Shown in pieces: positions 7,692-16,341 of a DNA stretch of 64,000 nucleotides (its first letter is position 1; the number at the start of each line of letters is the position of its first letter). The stretch is from positions 60,607 to 124,606 of the forward strand of contig JAJYXQ010000030.1 of the NCBI GenBank assembly GCA_021796385.1, written 5' to 3'. The position numbers and the translations under genes were made by a program. The DNA is from Thermoplasmata archaeon (lineage in GTDB: Archaea > Thermoplasmatota > Thermoplasmata > Lutacidiplasmatales > UBA184). Below the pieces are notes generated by a model, which worked only from the letters and a program-made list of their open reading frames with translations, had not been told where the DNA came from and ran no database searches.

Positions 7692-9365
7692 ATGAGTCCC
7701 GTGCGTCCCAATCGGACGTGGACTGCGCTCTCCATGGCCCCTCTTTTCACGTTCCTTTTCCTCTTTTCCTTGTTACCACTCTTGGTGGTGGTGGACTATT
7801 CCGCCACCCACTTGGGAGGTTTCGCCGGGGTATGGGAACTCCTATGGGGAAGTCGCCTACCAGCAACCGTAGCACGAAGGGCTCTTTGGAACTCCTTCGA
7901 ACAGGGCACCTTGAGCGCGGGATTCGCCATCCTATGGGGGTTACCCGTAGGGGCCTTTCTGGCGTTGCACCCCTCACAGACCCGGCAGAAGATCCGCGGG
8001 ATGCTGATGCTCCCGTTCTTGCTGCCGTCTCTCGTCATGATCTTCGGCACCTTCACCTTGTTCGGCGCCGGAGGAGTGATAGGCTCGGTGATCCCGTCCG
8101 TGCGCTTTCTATCGGAGGGATTGGCCGGCATCGTCTTCATCAACGTCATGTTTAACGGGCCGTTGGTTGCGCTCTATACGGCGACTGCACTCGATGGAGT
8201 GCCGCGTCACCTCGAGGAGTCCGCTCGGGTACTCGGGGCATCACGATTTCAGGTATTCACTACCGTTTGGCTACGACCGGTCATCGCGGGGGCCTCTCTC
8301 GGGGGACTTCTGACGTTCATCCTATCGTTCCTTAGCTTTGCCCCCCCGCTCCTTGTAGGGGGGCCCTCGTACTACACGTTGGAGGATTGGATCTACTCGC
8401 TGGATAGGAATTTCGGTCTTCAGGGACCCTCCCTGGCCGCGGGATTGGCCGTGTGGGCATTGGTCTTGCTGTCCCTCCCGATCGTGGCCTACCTCTGGCT
8501 ACTTCGGGGTTCGAATGCCCTGGGCTCAAGGGAATCAAGAGAGAACTCCCTCCAGAGTCGGAACCACCGTCCAACCCTTGCTTCGAAGATGCTTGCGATG
8601 CTGGCCTGGGCCCTGATCGGCATGGAAGTCATGCTCATGGCCTCCGTGTTCATCCTCTCCTTCACCCAACCAGACGGAACGAAAGGTTGGCAAAACTGGG
8701 CGACACTCAGCTCGAACCAGATAGGATCTATAGTGCAAGCCCCCCTGTTGGAGGTTCTCTTCAACACCGTCTTCTTCGCATTGGTCGCTGCCGCGATCGT
8801 CTTCTGTATTTGCCTACCCCTCTTTATCCCGAACAGTTCATTTCCGAGGACTTGGGAACTCTTGACATTTCTCCCACTGCTCCTTTCGCCAGTGATTCTG
8901 GCTTTGGGATTGGAACTTGCGTGGGGGGGCATTCTCGGCACTCCGGCGTTGGTTTGGCTTTTGATCGTCTTCAGCCAAGTGAACATCGGTTTGCCGTTCT
9001 CCTTGCAGGGGATGGGACTTTCATTCCGACATCAGTCCACTGATTTAACGGCCAGCGCCCGGTGCCTTGGCGCCTCTCCACTTAGGGCTTTTGCGGATGT
9101 AAAACTCCCCTTGGGCCGGACGGGTGTGCGCTCCGCGGTACTCCTGACATTGGCAATCGGCCTTGGGGAGTTCGCAGCGACCAACTTCCTTTACGTCCCC
9201 CGCTACACTACCCTTACTGTCGAGATGTATGTTCTCCAAGAGACCCGACACCTGGGGGCCTCCTTCGCCGCAGCCGCACTCCTGGCCCTTCTCAGTACCG
9301 CCCTCTTCATCATCTATTCCCTTTCTCAAGAAAGAAAGACGATCCTCTTGGAGATGGACCGATGA
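7692..9365 (+). CDS. thiP: Two-domain ABC permease (ThiP-like)
   Basis: A 557-residue inner-membrane permease made of two fused homologous halves, each with about six helices and an EAA loop: ESARVLGASRFQVFTTVWLR in the first half and ASARCLGASPLRAFADVKLP in the second. ThiP of thiamine transporters (about 530 residues) has this fused design. The ATG at 7692 is 32 bases after the thiB stop; a longer frame from 7503 lies inside thiB and is not used. The gene ends in an ATGA overlap with the ATPase gene. Iron permeases (FbpB type) share the architecture, but the riboswitch and the binding protein make thiamine or a precursor the likely substrate. Confidence 0.85.
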   Translation: MSPVRPNRTWTALSMAPLFTFLFLFSLLPLLVVVDYSATHLGGFAGVWELLWGSRLPATVARRALWNSFEQGTLSAGFAILWGLPVGAFLALHPSQTRQKIRGMLMLPFLLPSLVMIFGTFTLFGAGGVIGSVIPSVRFLSEGLAGIVFINVMFNGPLVALYTATALDGVPRHLEESARVLGASRFQVFTTVWLRPVIAGASLGGLLTFILSFLSFAPPLLVGGPSYYTLEDWIYSLDRNFGLQGPSLAAGLAVWALVLLSLPIVAYLWLLRGSNALGSRESRENSLQSRNHRPTLASKMLAMLAWALIGMEVMLMASVFILSFTQPDGTKGWQNWATLSSNQIGSIVQAPLLEVLFNTVFFALVAAAIVFCICLPLFIPNSSFPRTWELLTFLPLLLSPVILALGLELAWGGILGTPALVWLLIVFSQVNIGLPFSLQGMGLSFRHQSTDLTASARCLGASPLRAFADVKLPLGRTGVRSAVLLTLAIGLGEFAATNFLYVPRYTTLTVEMYVLQETRHLGASFAAAALLALLSTALFIIYSLSQERKTILLEMDR

Positions 9366-10366
9366 CCGACGTACTCGAACTCAAAGAACTTACGTTCCGT
9401 ATCCCAGGATTCACCCTTGGCCCTATCTCATTCACCTTGGAACAAGGGAAGATTCTTTCGATCGTAGGCCCGAACGGCTCAGGAAAGACCACCCTATTGA
9501 GGATCGTTGCGGGATTGGAACCAGCTACTTCCGGGGACGTCCGGCTCCGAGGTTCGTCCGCAAGGAACGTTCCTGTGGAACGGAGAGGTTTGGGGTTTGT
9601 GTTCCAAGACCTCGCGCTCTTCCCCCACATGACCGTCGAAGAGAACATCGATTACGGGTTGTGGGTCCAGAAGTGGTCGGATCGCGAACGAGCGGAACGA
9701 GTGGCCTCCCTGGCCAGGGACTTTGGCCTAGCACACCTCCTCCGGAAACGACCGGGCGAGCTCTCCGGGGGAGAACGTCAACGGGTTGCTGTTGCACGGG
9801 CGCTAGCGCCCCGACCTAGCCTTCTTCTCTTGGATGAACCGCTCAGCTCTGTCGACCCAGAGAATCGTCGGAACTTCCTTGCGGACCTCAAACTTCGCTT
9901 GACGGAGGACCATGTGACGGTGCTTCATGTGACCCACGATATCGATGAAGGGAGCTTTCTCTCGGATGAAATGGCGGTTCTATGGGCGGGGCAGATGGCC
10001 CAGTTCGGACCGACCCCAGATGTCCTTCGGCATCCACGGAGCGAACGGGTGGCCCGATTCTTGGGATTCAATGTCTGGAAGGACGGAGAGAGTACGCTGG
10101 CGGCTTTTCCGTCCTCCTTCACATTGGACCTCTCCATTCCCGGACCAACCTATCTAGGGATTGTCCGCATGTTCGGGCGCTCTCTCCAAGGGAATCTCAT
10201 CGACGTCCAGTTGGATGGGTCGGGAGCGTTGATCCGGATCGACCTTGATCCGAGGGACCCCATCTTCGAGACCCTGAAAGTGGGGAATGCCATTACCGTG
10301 AGATGCAAAGAGAGCATACCGGTCGCGCCCGATATGGAAGGCAGTTCACCGACACCGGGGGCATGA
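9362..10366 (+). CDS. thiQ: ABC transporter ATPase (ThiQ-like)
   Basis: A 334-residue cytoplasmic ATPase that powers the upstream permease. Walker A GPNGSGKTT at 36-44, Q-loop in FVFQDLALFPHM, signature LSGGERQRVAVARAL, Walker B LLLLDEPLSSVD and the H-loop in VTHDIDE are all intact. After about residue 235 there is a C-terminal regulatory domain of the TOBE/MOI type (about 100 residues), which makes it longer than enteric ThiQ (~230) and more like FbpC/PotA. The start overlaps the permease stop by four bases. The gene ends 12 bases before the convergent rpiA stop. Confidence 0.85.
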   Translation: MTDVLELKELTFRIPGFTLGPISFTLEQGKILSIVGPNGSGKTTLLRIVAGLEPATSGDVRLRGSSARNVPVERRGLGFVFQDLALFPHMTVEENIDYGLWVQKWSDRERAERVASLARDFGLAHLLRKRPGELSGGERQRVAVARALAPRPSLLLLDEPLSSVDPENRRNFLADLKLRLTEDHVTVLHVTHDIDEGSFLSDEMAVLWAGQMAQFGPTPDVLRHPRSERVARFLGFNVWKDGESTLAAFPSSFTLDLSIPGPTYLGIVRMFGRSLQGNLIDVQLDGSGALIRIDLDPRDPIFETLKVGNAITVRCKESIPVAPDMEGSSPTPGA

Positions 10367-10377
10367 ACCGCGGGAGA

Positions 10378-11250
10378 TCACCGCCGTTGCGTACGATGTG
10401 AAGTGCGGCGAATGGATTTCGCCTGGCTTCGCTTCTTTAGGGGAGGAGTCCGCGAGGATGGTTGCACTGACCTTCGAGCATCCTCGATCCTCTGGAGCAA
10501 GGCATCTCGTAGATCCGCCGGTACTCGAGGCAAACCTGGTTCCGTTGCCGGGCGCAACTCCTCGACCCGGCCGTCCCGGGTTCCAACGTATACCCGGTTG
10601 GTCATTCGGACAAAGAGGCCCGACTCCACGACCCCTCGGATACTGCGGATCCCGGCTTCCAGTTCCGCGGGATCGATGGTCCTGTCAGGTATTCGGCAAT
10701 CCAGAATCTCACAATGATTGTCGGTCAAGTAGGGTACGATGGCCCCTCCCGGGGAGAGCCGAAGTGTCGGTTCAAGCTTGAGTTCTCGCAAACGACGGCC
10801 GACATAGGGGGCCGCGAAAGGGATCACCTCCACGGGCAATAAGCTGTGCTCCCCGATCCGGTGCACGATCTTGGTGAAATCGACCATGATGATCAGCCGC
10901 TCTGCCATCGTTGCCAGCAACTTTTCCCGGGTAAGGGCTCCGCCGCCACCCTTGATGAGGGTGAGGTCCGGGGCAACCTCATCGGCACCATCCAACATGA
11001 GGGAAAAGTCAGAGACCTGATCCAGGTTCCGCAAGGGGAGCCGGGCCTCCTCGACCAGTTGCTCGCTGTGTTTCGATGCCGCTACGATGGAGGGTTTGCG
11101 TGTAGAACCTTCGAACTTGCGACCCAGGGCCCGGATGGCCTTGTCCACCGTGGAACCACTTCCGATAGCAATAGTGGCTCCCTCATTCACCAACTCTACG
11201 GCCGCCAAGGCAGATAGTTCCTTTGCAATCTCGCTTGCCGAGTGTGCCAT
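10378..11250 (-). CDS. rpiA: Ribose-5-phosphate isomerase A with a basic C-terminal extension
   Basis: Interconverts ribose 5-phosphate and ribulose 5-phosphate in the non-oxidative pentose phosphate pathway. Seen: AIGSGSTVDKAI (phosphate loop, about residue 30), SLMLDGADEV, IKGGGGALTREK (catalytic Asp/Lys region) and the C-terminal GVVESGLFVRM. The start is the ATG at 11250: a TATA box at 11272-11285 lies inside the 12 extra codons of the longer frame from 11286, so those codons cannot be translated. Length is 290 residues, about 55 more than usual; the extra part is a basic tail (PPLKKRSQAKSIRRT...), possibly RNA- or membrane-associating. With transaldolase at 40.7 kb it supports pentose synthesis. 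Confidence 0.9.
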   Translation of the reverse strand: MAHSASEIAKELSALAAVELVNEGATIAIGSGSTVDKAIRALGRKFEGSTRKPSIVAASKHSEQLVEEARLPLRNLDQVSDFSLMLDGADEVAPDLTLIKGGGGALTREKLLATMAERLIIMVDFTKIVHRIGEHSLLPVEVIPFAAPYVGRRLRELKLEPTLRLSPGGAIVPYLTDNHCEILDCRIPDRTIDPAELEAGIRSIRGVVESGLFVRMTNRVYVGTRDGRVEELRPATEPGLPRVPADLRDALLQRIEDARRSVQPSSRTPPLKKRSQAKSIRRTSHRTQRR

Positions 11251-11271
11251 TCGATCTTGATTCACTACCAC

Positions 11272-11285
11272 GGGATATTTAAGCA
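11272..11285 (-). promoter_or_regulatory. TATA box of rpiA
   Basis: On the minus strand gcttaaatatcccg (11285-11272) is centred 29 bases before the ATG at 11250. This spacing implies a leaderless or nearly leaderless mRNA and rules out the upstream in-frame start at 11286. Confidence 0.65.
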
Positions 11286-11356
11286 CGCGATTTCGCTATT
11301 CCCTCTGGTCGCGATAAGGTCCCGGTCTGCGCCTTGGGACGATGGAGGGAATGCGA

Positions 11357-12019
11357 CTAGGACTTTCCCGACTCTTCGAGCGTGAAGACGCAGCTCGTGG
11401 CACCACGAGCCATCGTCTCCCGACAAGACACCTTATACGGGTACACCAGGCGTTCCATGAACGTCTTGTGGTAGGCTTCGCAGAACAAGTTGGGGTGCTT
11501 CATCGCATTCGAGCGGAAGATGCAGTTGTGGTTGACTATCGCAACCCCCTTGGAGGTTCGGATGAGCTCGGCCCGCTCCCCCATCTGGTTCATCAGATTC
11601 ACGAGCGCAGCGGGACGGTCCACCGTATCCGTGTTCTCCGATGGGCGCTTCATATCCATGGCAGCCGCATCCCCCAGTTTCTGGCCCATGCGGACAAAGA
11701 GGTCCCGGAGGTACTTCTCCCCCTCCTTTTCCGAGACCGTCGTGATGAGTGCATCGGCGAGAAGATCATACCGCTTGGTGAACAACTCATGTCCGGCGCT
11801 CGTGAGCATGAACTTCTTCTTCGGGCGTCCGACCCCCTCCCGTAGGAACTTAGAGGAGAGGAGGCCCATCTCTACCATCTTCTCGAGGTGCATGCGGATG
11901 GCACTCTCCCGTATCTTCAGCCGGCTGGAGAGTTCCCTCGCGGTTCGGGCGCCTTGAAGGAGCTGATTCAAGATGTTTACCTTGGTGCCTTCCCCGAGAA
12001 TGGCTTCCATCGAATCCAT
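11357..12019 (-). CDS. Winged-helix regulator with four C-terminal cysteines (COG2345/SufR-like)
   Basis: A 220-residue transcription factor. The N-terminal winged helix covers about residues 5-85 (recognition-helix region LSSRLKIRESAIRMHLEKM, wing with GRPKKKFMLT). The C-terminal half carries Cys166, Cys180, Cys199 and Cys210 in the spacing seen in COG2345/SufR-type regulators, where three or four such residues bind an Fe-S cluster and sense iron, oxygen or cluster status. It has its own AT-rich promoter (12058-12068) and a GAGGCGGA ribosome site. It lies directly downstream of the agps-glpD-dagK operon on the same strand, 63 bases from its end, and might control it; target and cofactor are inference. 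Confidence 0.75.
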   Translation of the reverse strand: MDSMEAILGEGTKVNILNQLLQGARTARELSSRLKIRESAIRMHLEKMVEMGLLSSKFLREGVGRPKKKFMLTSAGHELFTKRYDLLADALITTVSEKEGEKYLRDLFVRMGQKLGDAAAMDMKRPSENTDTVDRPAALVNLMNQMGERAELIRTSKGVAIVNHNCIFRSNAMKHPNLFCEAYHKTFMERLVYPYKVSCRETMARGATSCVFTLEESGKS

Positions 12020-12082
12020 GTCCGCCTCTTCAACCTCAAAAATACATACCTTCTCTACAATATAATAGTGACTCCGAACAGC

Positions 12083-13024
12083 TCATCTCGTCGTGGGTGT
12101 CGAATTCGGACGAAGGACCCGAAGCCCCCTTGGAAGTAGGCTGTACCGAACGGGGAGATGACCCACGATCTCCCCATCAGCTTCCACGATATCCCCCCGG
12201 GCACCGCGGATGTTTAGACTCTGGGTTCGTTCCCTATGGACGCCCGGTAACCGGATGTAGCTGCCGTCCTTGAACCGGGACAGGTTCTTCAAGATCTTGA
12301 TGCGGGGAAATGCCCCGCGTATGGCTTCCCGTGAGACCACGATAAGCTCGAAGAGACCGTCGTCTAGTTGGGCGCCCGGGGCGGTATGCATCCCCCCCCC
12401 AGAGTGTGTCCCGTTGGCCAACAGGATGTTCACGAACTCGACCGGCTCCTTCCGGAACGGGAGATCGAGCGTAGCGGAAATGCAGCGGACATGCATCGCC
12501 TCCGCCAACGAGGCCATAGTGTACGCTCTCCTTCCAGATCGGCGTTGGGACCGGTTCACCCGCTCCACCACGCGTGCACCGAGGCCAACGTAAGATTGAT
12601 TTATCCAGTATCGCCGCGGAGACTCCTCAAAGTCCAGCACTCCGATATCGACGGGCATGGGATCGTAGCGCGGCAACATCCCCAATACAGCATCCGTCTG
12701 GGCCGGATAGCCAAGGCCCCTCGCAAAGTCCCCTCCGGTGCCCCGGGGGATCGGGACCAAGATCGGAAGCTCTGTTGCGGTCCTTCCACTGTTCATAAGT
12801 CCATTCACAACACCATTGAGCGTTCCATCACCACCCACGGAAAGCAGGAGCTCGGTCCCGTCCGTTGAGCACTCCCTCCCGAGTCGAACTTCATCCCCGG
12901 CACATTGAGTTTCCAATAAGCGAGCCTCCGGAAAGTGCTCTCGAAGCGTCTCCTTGAGGCTAGACTGGCCCTCCGGTGAGAGTCCCCTTCCCGCCTTGGG
13001 ATTGATGATGATCGATGTCTTCAC
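12083..13024 (-). CDS. Diacylglycerol/lipid kinase family protein (YegS/DgkB/LCB5-like)
   Basis: A 313-residue soluble lipid kinase of the DAGK catalytic family, which phosphorylates a lipid hydroxyl with ATP. Key features: IIINPKAGRG at the start, SVGGDGTLNGVV (GGDGT at 64-68, nucleotide/catalytic loop), PRGTGGDFARGLG, and the C-terminal beta-sandwich with DGLFELIVV and EADGEIV. In Archaea the lipid substrate would be an isoprenoid ether lipid or archaeol-type alcohol rather than diacylglycerol (inference). The ATG overlaps the glpD stop (ATGA), so the gene is the third in the operon agps-like - glpD - lipid kinase. Confidence 0.8.
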   Translation of the reverse strand: MKTSIIINPKAGRGLSPEGQSSLKETLREHFPEARLLETQCAGDEVRLGRECSTDGTELLLSVGGDGTLNGVVNGLMNSGRTATELPILVPIPRGTGGDFARGLGYPAQTDAVLGMLPRYDPMPVDIGVLDFEESPRRYWINQSYVGLGARVVERVNRSQRRSGRRAYTMASLAEAMHVRCISATLDLPFRKEPVEFVNILLANGTHSGGGMHTAPGAQLDDGLFELIVVSREAIRGAFPRIKILKNLSRFKDGSYIRLPGVHRERTQSLNIRGARGDIVEADGEIVGHLPVRYSLLPRGLRVLRPNSTPTTR

Positions 13025-14553
13025 GAGCCTTTCCTCCCATCACCTTGCAAATCGTAAATGGCACGGTGCAATTCCGCAAGGTGGGTTTGATAGGTCCTCA
13101 GCATCTCCTCGCGATCGGTTTCTGACCAAGACAAGGTCCGGCCTACCACCTTAGAGAGTTCCGTAAGCATGGACACGAAGTGCGGGTCCAAACGCTCTAG
13201 GTAATGTAGTCGCCGATCCACGACGTCTTCGAGGGTTGCGGCCAACAAGTCACCCGCCTCGGATTCCACGATGTGGTCCCAGCTCGCCAGGCCGCTCGAT
13301 GGAGTAAGGGGGGGATGGACCCAGTCGGTTCCCGGCCAAGGGCGATCCTCCTGGTCGGGGTGGTCGTTCTCCACCGGGATCCTTGGAGCTCGGATGCCTG
13401 TCACTTCAGAGAACAGCTTCAAGGTTCTCTCGGCCATGGCTGCATGGGTCGTAAGCTTGCCGCCTACCGTTGTGACAAGCCCGCTCGGATCGCTCTGTAC
13501 CACATCCTCCCGGGAAAGCTCTCCGGGCGTTTGTCCGACGCCCGCAAGAAGGGGGCGAAGTCCGGCATAGGCATCTACGATATCCATCACTCCGACCTTG
13601 AGGTTCGGGAATTCCCGATGGATAGTGTCGAGGAGATACGACACATCCTTCTTCTCGGGCACAACGGCATCCAGGTCTCCGGAATAGTCTGTGTCGGTCG
13701 TCCCGACGATCGTAAGCCTGCCGTAGGGAAGCGCAAAAACCCAGCGGTGGTCCGGGGCTTCCAGTACGACCGCATCGTTCACGGGGAATCGGTCGTGGGG
13801 AAACACGAGGTGGACCCCTTTTGAAGGCCGTAGTGCGGGAGTTTTCGATGCTCCCGCCCACTGGCCAGACCACACACCGGCAGCGTTGACCACTCCCCGG
13901 GCTCGAACCCGTCCCACGGTGCCCCCAATGGCGTCCCGGAATTCCACTCCAATGACTTTTCCCTCTTCTTGAATAAGACGCGTGACCCGGGCATGGTTCA
14001 ATGCGACACCGCCATGGCGGATCGTGGTCCGGACCAGATCCAGCACCAGTAGGACATCGTCGACCACCCCTTCATAGTACAACACTCCCCCGCGAAGTCG
14101 GTCCGTCCGAAGCGAGGGAACTCGCTTCCGGACCTCGTCTGCGGAGAGCACGCGACGTGGACCCAGGGCTAACTTCCCTGACAATCGTTGGTACATCCAA
14201 GTCCCGAACCGAAGCTTGAATCCATCCATAGCCGAACCTCGAATCGGTAACAGAAAGGGGACGACACGGGCGCGCCGCGTTCCCAACCGGCGCACCAACC
14301 TTCCTCGCTCTCTCAGTGCTTCCTTCACCAGGGAGATGTGACCCTGCTCGAGGTAGCGGAGCCCCCCGTGCAACATCTTGGAAGAAGCGCTCGATGTGCC
14401 GGATCCGAAGTCATTCTTTTCGATCAAAAGCGTGGTAAGTCCGCTGCGGGCGGCGCGGGAGGCAATCGCCGCGCCCGTGATGCCAGCACCGACGATCACG
14501 ATGTCGAAGGCCTCTGAAGATAGCCTCTGGAGGACCTCCCGCCGAGCAATCAT
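13021..14553 (-). CDS. glpD: FAD-dependent glycerol-3-phosphate dehydrogenase
   Basis: A 510-residue flavoprotein that oxidises sn-glycerol 3-phosphate to dihydroxyacetone phosphate and passes electrons to quinone. Visible: FAD-binding VIVGAGITGAAIASRAARSG (residues 19-38), SSKMLHGGLRYLEQG (the GlpD signature), GVVNAAGVWSG, IVGTTDTDYSGD and TTVGGKLTTH, with the C-terminal helical cap. The ATG at 14553 overlaps the upstream stop (ATGA); an in-frame start at 14670 would lie inside that gene. Archaea build lipids on sn-glycerol 1-phosphate, so GlpD here implies catabolism of bacterial or eukaryal glycerolipids or an additional G3P pathway. No glycerol kinase is visible in the window. Confidence 0.88.
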   Translation of the reverse strand: MIARREVLQRLSSEAFDIVIVGAGITGAAIASRAARSGLTTLLIEKNDFGSGTSSASSKMLHGGLRYLEQGHISLVKEALRERGRLVRRLGTRRARVVPFLLPIRGSAMDGFKLRFGTWMYQRLSGKLALGPRRVLSADEVRKRVPSLRTDRLRGGVLYYEGVVDDVLLVLDLVRTTIRHGGVALNHARVTRLIQEEGKVIGVEFRDAIGGTVGRVRARGVVNAAGVWSGQWAGASKTPALRPSKGVHLVFPHDRFPVNDAVVLEAPDHRWVFALPYGRLTIVGTTDTDYSGDLDAVVPEKKDVSYLLDTIHREFPNLKVGVMDIVDAYAGLRPLLAGVGQTPGELSREDVVQSDPSGLVTTVGGKLTTHAAMAERTLKLFSEVTGIRAPRIPVENDHPDQEDRPWPGTDWVHPPLTPSSGLASWDHIVESEAGDLLAATLEDVVDRRLHYLERLDPHFVSMLTELSKVVGRTLSWSETDREEMLRTYQTHLAELHRAIYDLQGDGRKGS

Positions 14554-16196
14554 GGTTGGGGTCGCAACGGAAGGGTTTTGCCTGGATTCAACAGTCCCTT
14601 GGGGTCGAGCTTCGATTTCATGCTCCAGAGCACGTCTCGGGCCACACCCTCCCAGAGGGGGCTCACCCAAGGTCTGTGCATGCTCCCGATTCCGTGGTGG
14701 TGGCTTAAGGAGCCATGGTGGGAGGTGATTGCCCCCATCGCCGCCCTCTTCAACGTGGTGAAAGGTTCGTCGACACCTTCTGGGCTCTGCTGAGTGATCA
14801 GAGTGAGATACAGGCAGGCTCCATGCGAAGTGGCGTGAGATAAATGAGTACCAATGAAGAGGGGGAGTCTCAGGCTCCTCGCCGCTTCTTGGAGTCGGCT
14901 GTGCAAGGCATCGTACAGTCCCTGCAAAGTGCTCCAGGCAGTACCGGTTTCCAGCGTCTCAACGAAGAGGCCGTGATCCATGAGGAGGTCTCTAAGATAA
15001 GGCAGAGAGAACCGCTCCTTTCGCCACGATTCACCCGCGCCTCGGCCGACGTCGATGCCCCCCGCCCGGGCAAGCAGTGGGACGGCTCGCTTCCAGCCAG
15101 CGTCCACTGCCGAGCGGTCTCCCTCGAAACCCAAGATCCCTAGGCACGTTCCCCCCTGGGCCACACCGTGGTATCCTAGATAGGTCCTTTCGAGGACTCC
15201 TTTGAGCCCGAGCGGTGCCTCACGTCCGGCAAGGGTCAGCCGGGTCTCCGCCGGATCGGACAGGCGAATTACGGCGGGTACAACTGGCCCGGCCGCCACT
15301 TCCTGGAGGAAAACAAGGGCATCCTTCCAATCTTTCAATAACAGGGCACGGTAGGTCGCGCTCTCGGGTCTTGGGGAGAGGGAAAGGGTGGCATCCGTAA
15401 GGATTCCCAACGTTCCCTCAGAGCCTATGAAGAGTGAATCGACCGATGGGCCGGTCGCCTCTTCGATCGGACGTTCCCAGCGCACCTCCCCGCCAGGGGT
15501 TTGCACGGTCAGGCCCATGACCCGATGGCTGATGTCCCCATACAATGACGAAGCTTGACCTGAGGACCTAGTGGCGATCCAACCCCCAAGGGTGGAAAAC
15601 TCGAAGGATTGTGGAAAATGACCGAGAGTGAGACCCCTGGCCTGCAACCTCTGCTCAAGGTCGGGTCCAAAGATACCACATTCAAAACTTCCGAGTTGAT
15701 CCCTCGGGCTGATCTTCAAGGTCCGGTTCATCCGCTCAAGGGAGAGCGTGACCACGCCCCGGTGGTTATCTGTCTCTGGGGTCACACCTCCCACCACCGA
15801 AGTTCCTCCTCCCCAGGGAATCACCGCGAGGTCCTGCTGCATGGCCAAGTCCAGCACCTTCCGGACCTCTTCCACCGAGGTCGGGTAGGCCACAGCATCC
15901 GTGACCCATTTCGCGTCTCCCCTACGGGCTGAGAGGACATCTACATACGATCGGCCGAACGAATGGGAGACACGAATGTCATCCTCCATCCGAACGAATC
16001 CAAGGCCCCCGACTTCTGCAGGACGAAGACGGGAGGGAGGGGCCCGGATGGGAACTGCTACCGGGACTCGTTCGAACCGAGTAAGCCCGAGCTCCTTTTG
16101 CAAATAGGTAAGAACGCGGTCGGTCCGGGCAGCGGACAGCGCCGCCGTACCGTCTCCCCATCGCCACCACTCGGGTCGTCCTTCACCCGCTCCCAC
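14550..16196 (-). CDS. FAD-binding oxidase/alkyl-DHAP synthase-like flavoprotein
   Basis: A 548-residue protein of the FAD_binding_4 / FAD-oxidase C family. It resembles alkyldihydroxyacetonephosphate synthase (AGPS) more than glycolate or lactate oxidases: N-terminal EWWRWGD, IPWGGGTSVVGGVTP for FAD pyrophosphate, HFPQSFEFSTLGGWIATRSS, and SHHHGIG near residues 498-504, which matches the catalytic triple-histidine of AGPS. AGPS replaces the acyl group of acyl-DHAP with a fatty alcohol to make an ether bond. The GTG at 16196 is used; the ATG at 16201 is out of frame. First gene of the operon with glpD and a lipid kinase. A simpler 2-hydroxyacid oxidation remains possible. Confidence 0.75.
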   Translation of the reverse strand: MGAGEGRPEWWRWGDGTAALSAARTDRVLTYLQKELGLTRFERVPVAVPIRAPPSRLRPAEVGGLGFVRMEDDIRVSHSFGRSYVDVLSARRGDAKWVTDAVAYPTSVEEVRKVLDLAMQQDLAVIPWGGGTSVVGGVTPETDNHRGVVTLSLERMNRTLKISPRDQLGSFECGIFGPDLEQRLQARGLTLGHFPQSFEFSTLGGWIATRSSGQASSLYGDISHRVMGLTVQTPGGEVRWERPIEEATGPSVDSLFIGSEGTLGILTDATLSLSPRPESATYRALLLKDWKDALVFLQEVAAGPVVPAVIRLSDPAETRLTLAGREAPLGLKGVLERTYLGYHGVAQGGTCLGILGFEGDRSAVDAGWKRAVPLLARAGGIDVGRGAGESWRKERFSLPYLRDLLMDHGLFVETLETGTAWSTLQGLYDALHSRLQEAARSLRLPLFIGTHLSHATSHGACLYLTLITQQSPEGVDEPFTTLKRAAMGAITSHHGSLSHHHGIGSMHRPWVSPLWEGVARDVLWSMKSKLDPKGLLNPGKTLPLRPQP

Positions 16197-16341
16197 GGCA
16201 TTCGGGTCTCATGCCTGAGGGCTCATAAGGAGGTCCCGTACGCCCTGGTCTGTCCCGGATGCCGCCTGTGACCTACCCCTTCGCCGAAAGAACCCTTCGG
16301 TTTGTGTAAATCTATTATAGCTCGAAAGGTGAAGACCCCTC
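16197..16341. promoter_or_regulatory. Divergent promoter region
   Basis: This 145-base region separates the agps-like operon (leftwards) from the alpha/beta hydrolase (rightwards). For the hydrolase, aaatctattatag (16308-16320) is a TATA-like box ~25-30 bases before the ATG at 16342, and aaggtga (16326-16332) resembles a ribosome site. I see no equally clear box for the leftward operon. Confidence 0.4.

Noticed and set aside
14578-14793. Small frames opposite the AGPS-like gene and many similar frames elsewhere
   Set aside because: All are shadows of genes whose motifs are clear on the other strand.
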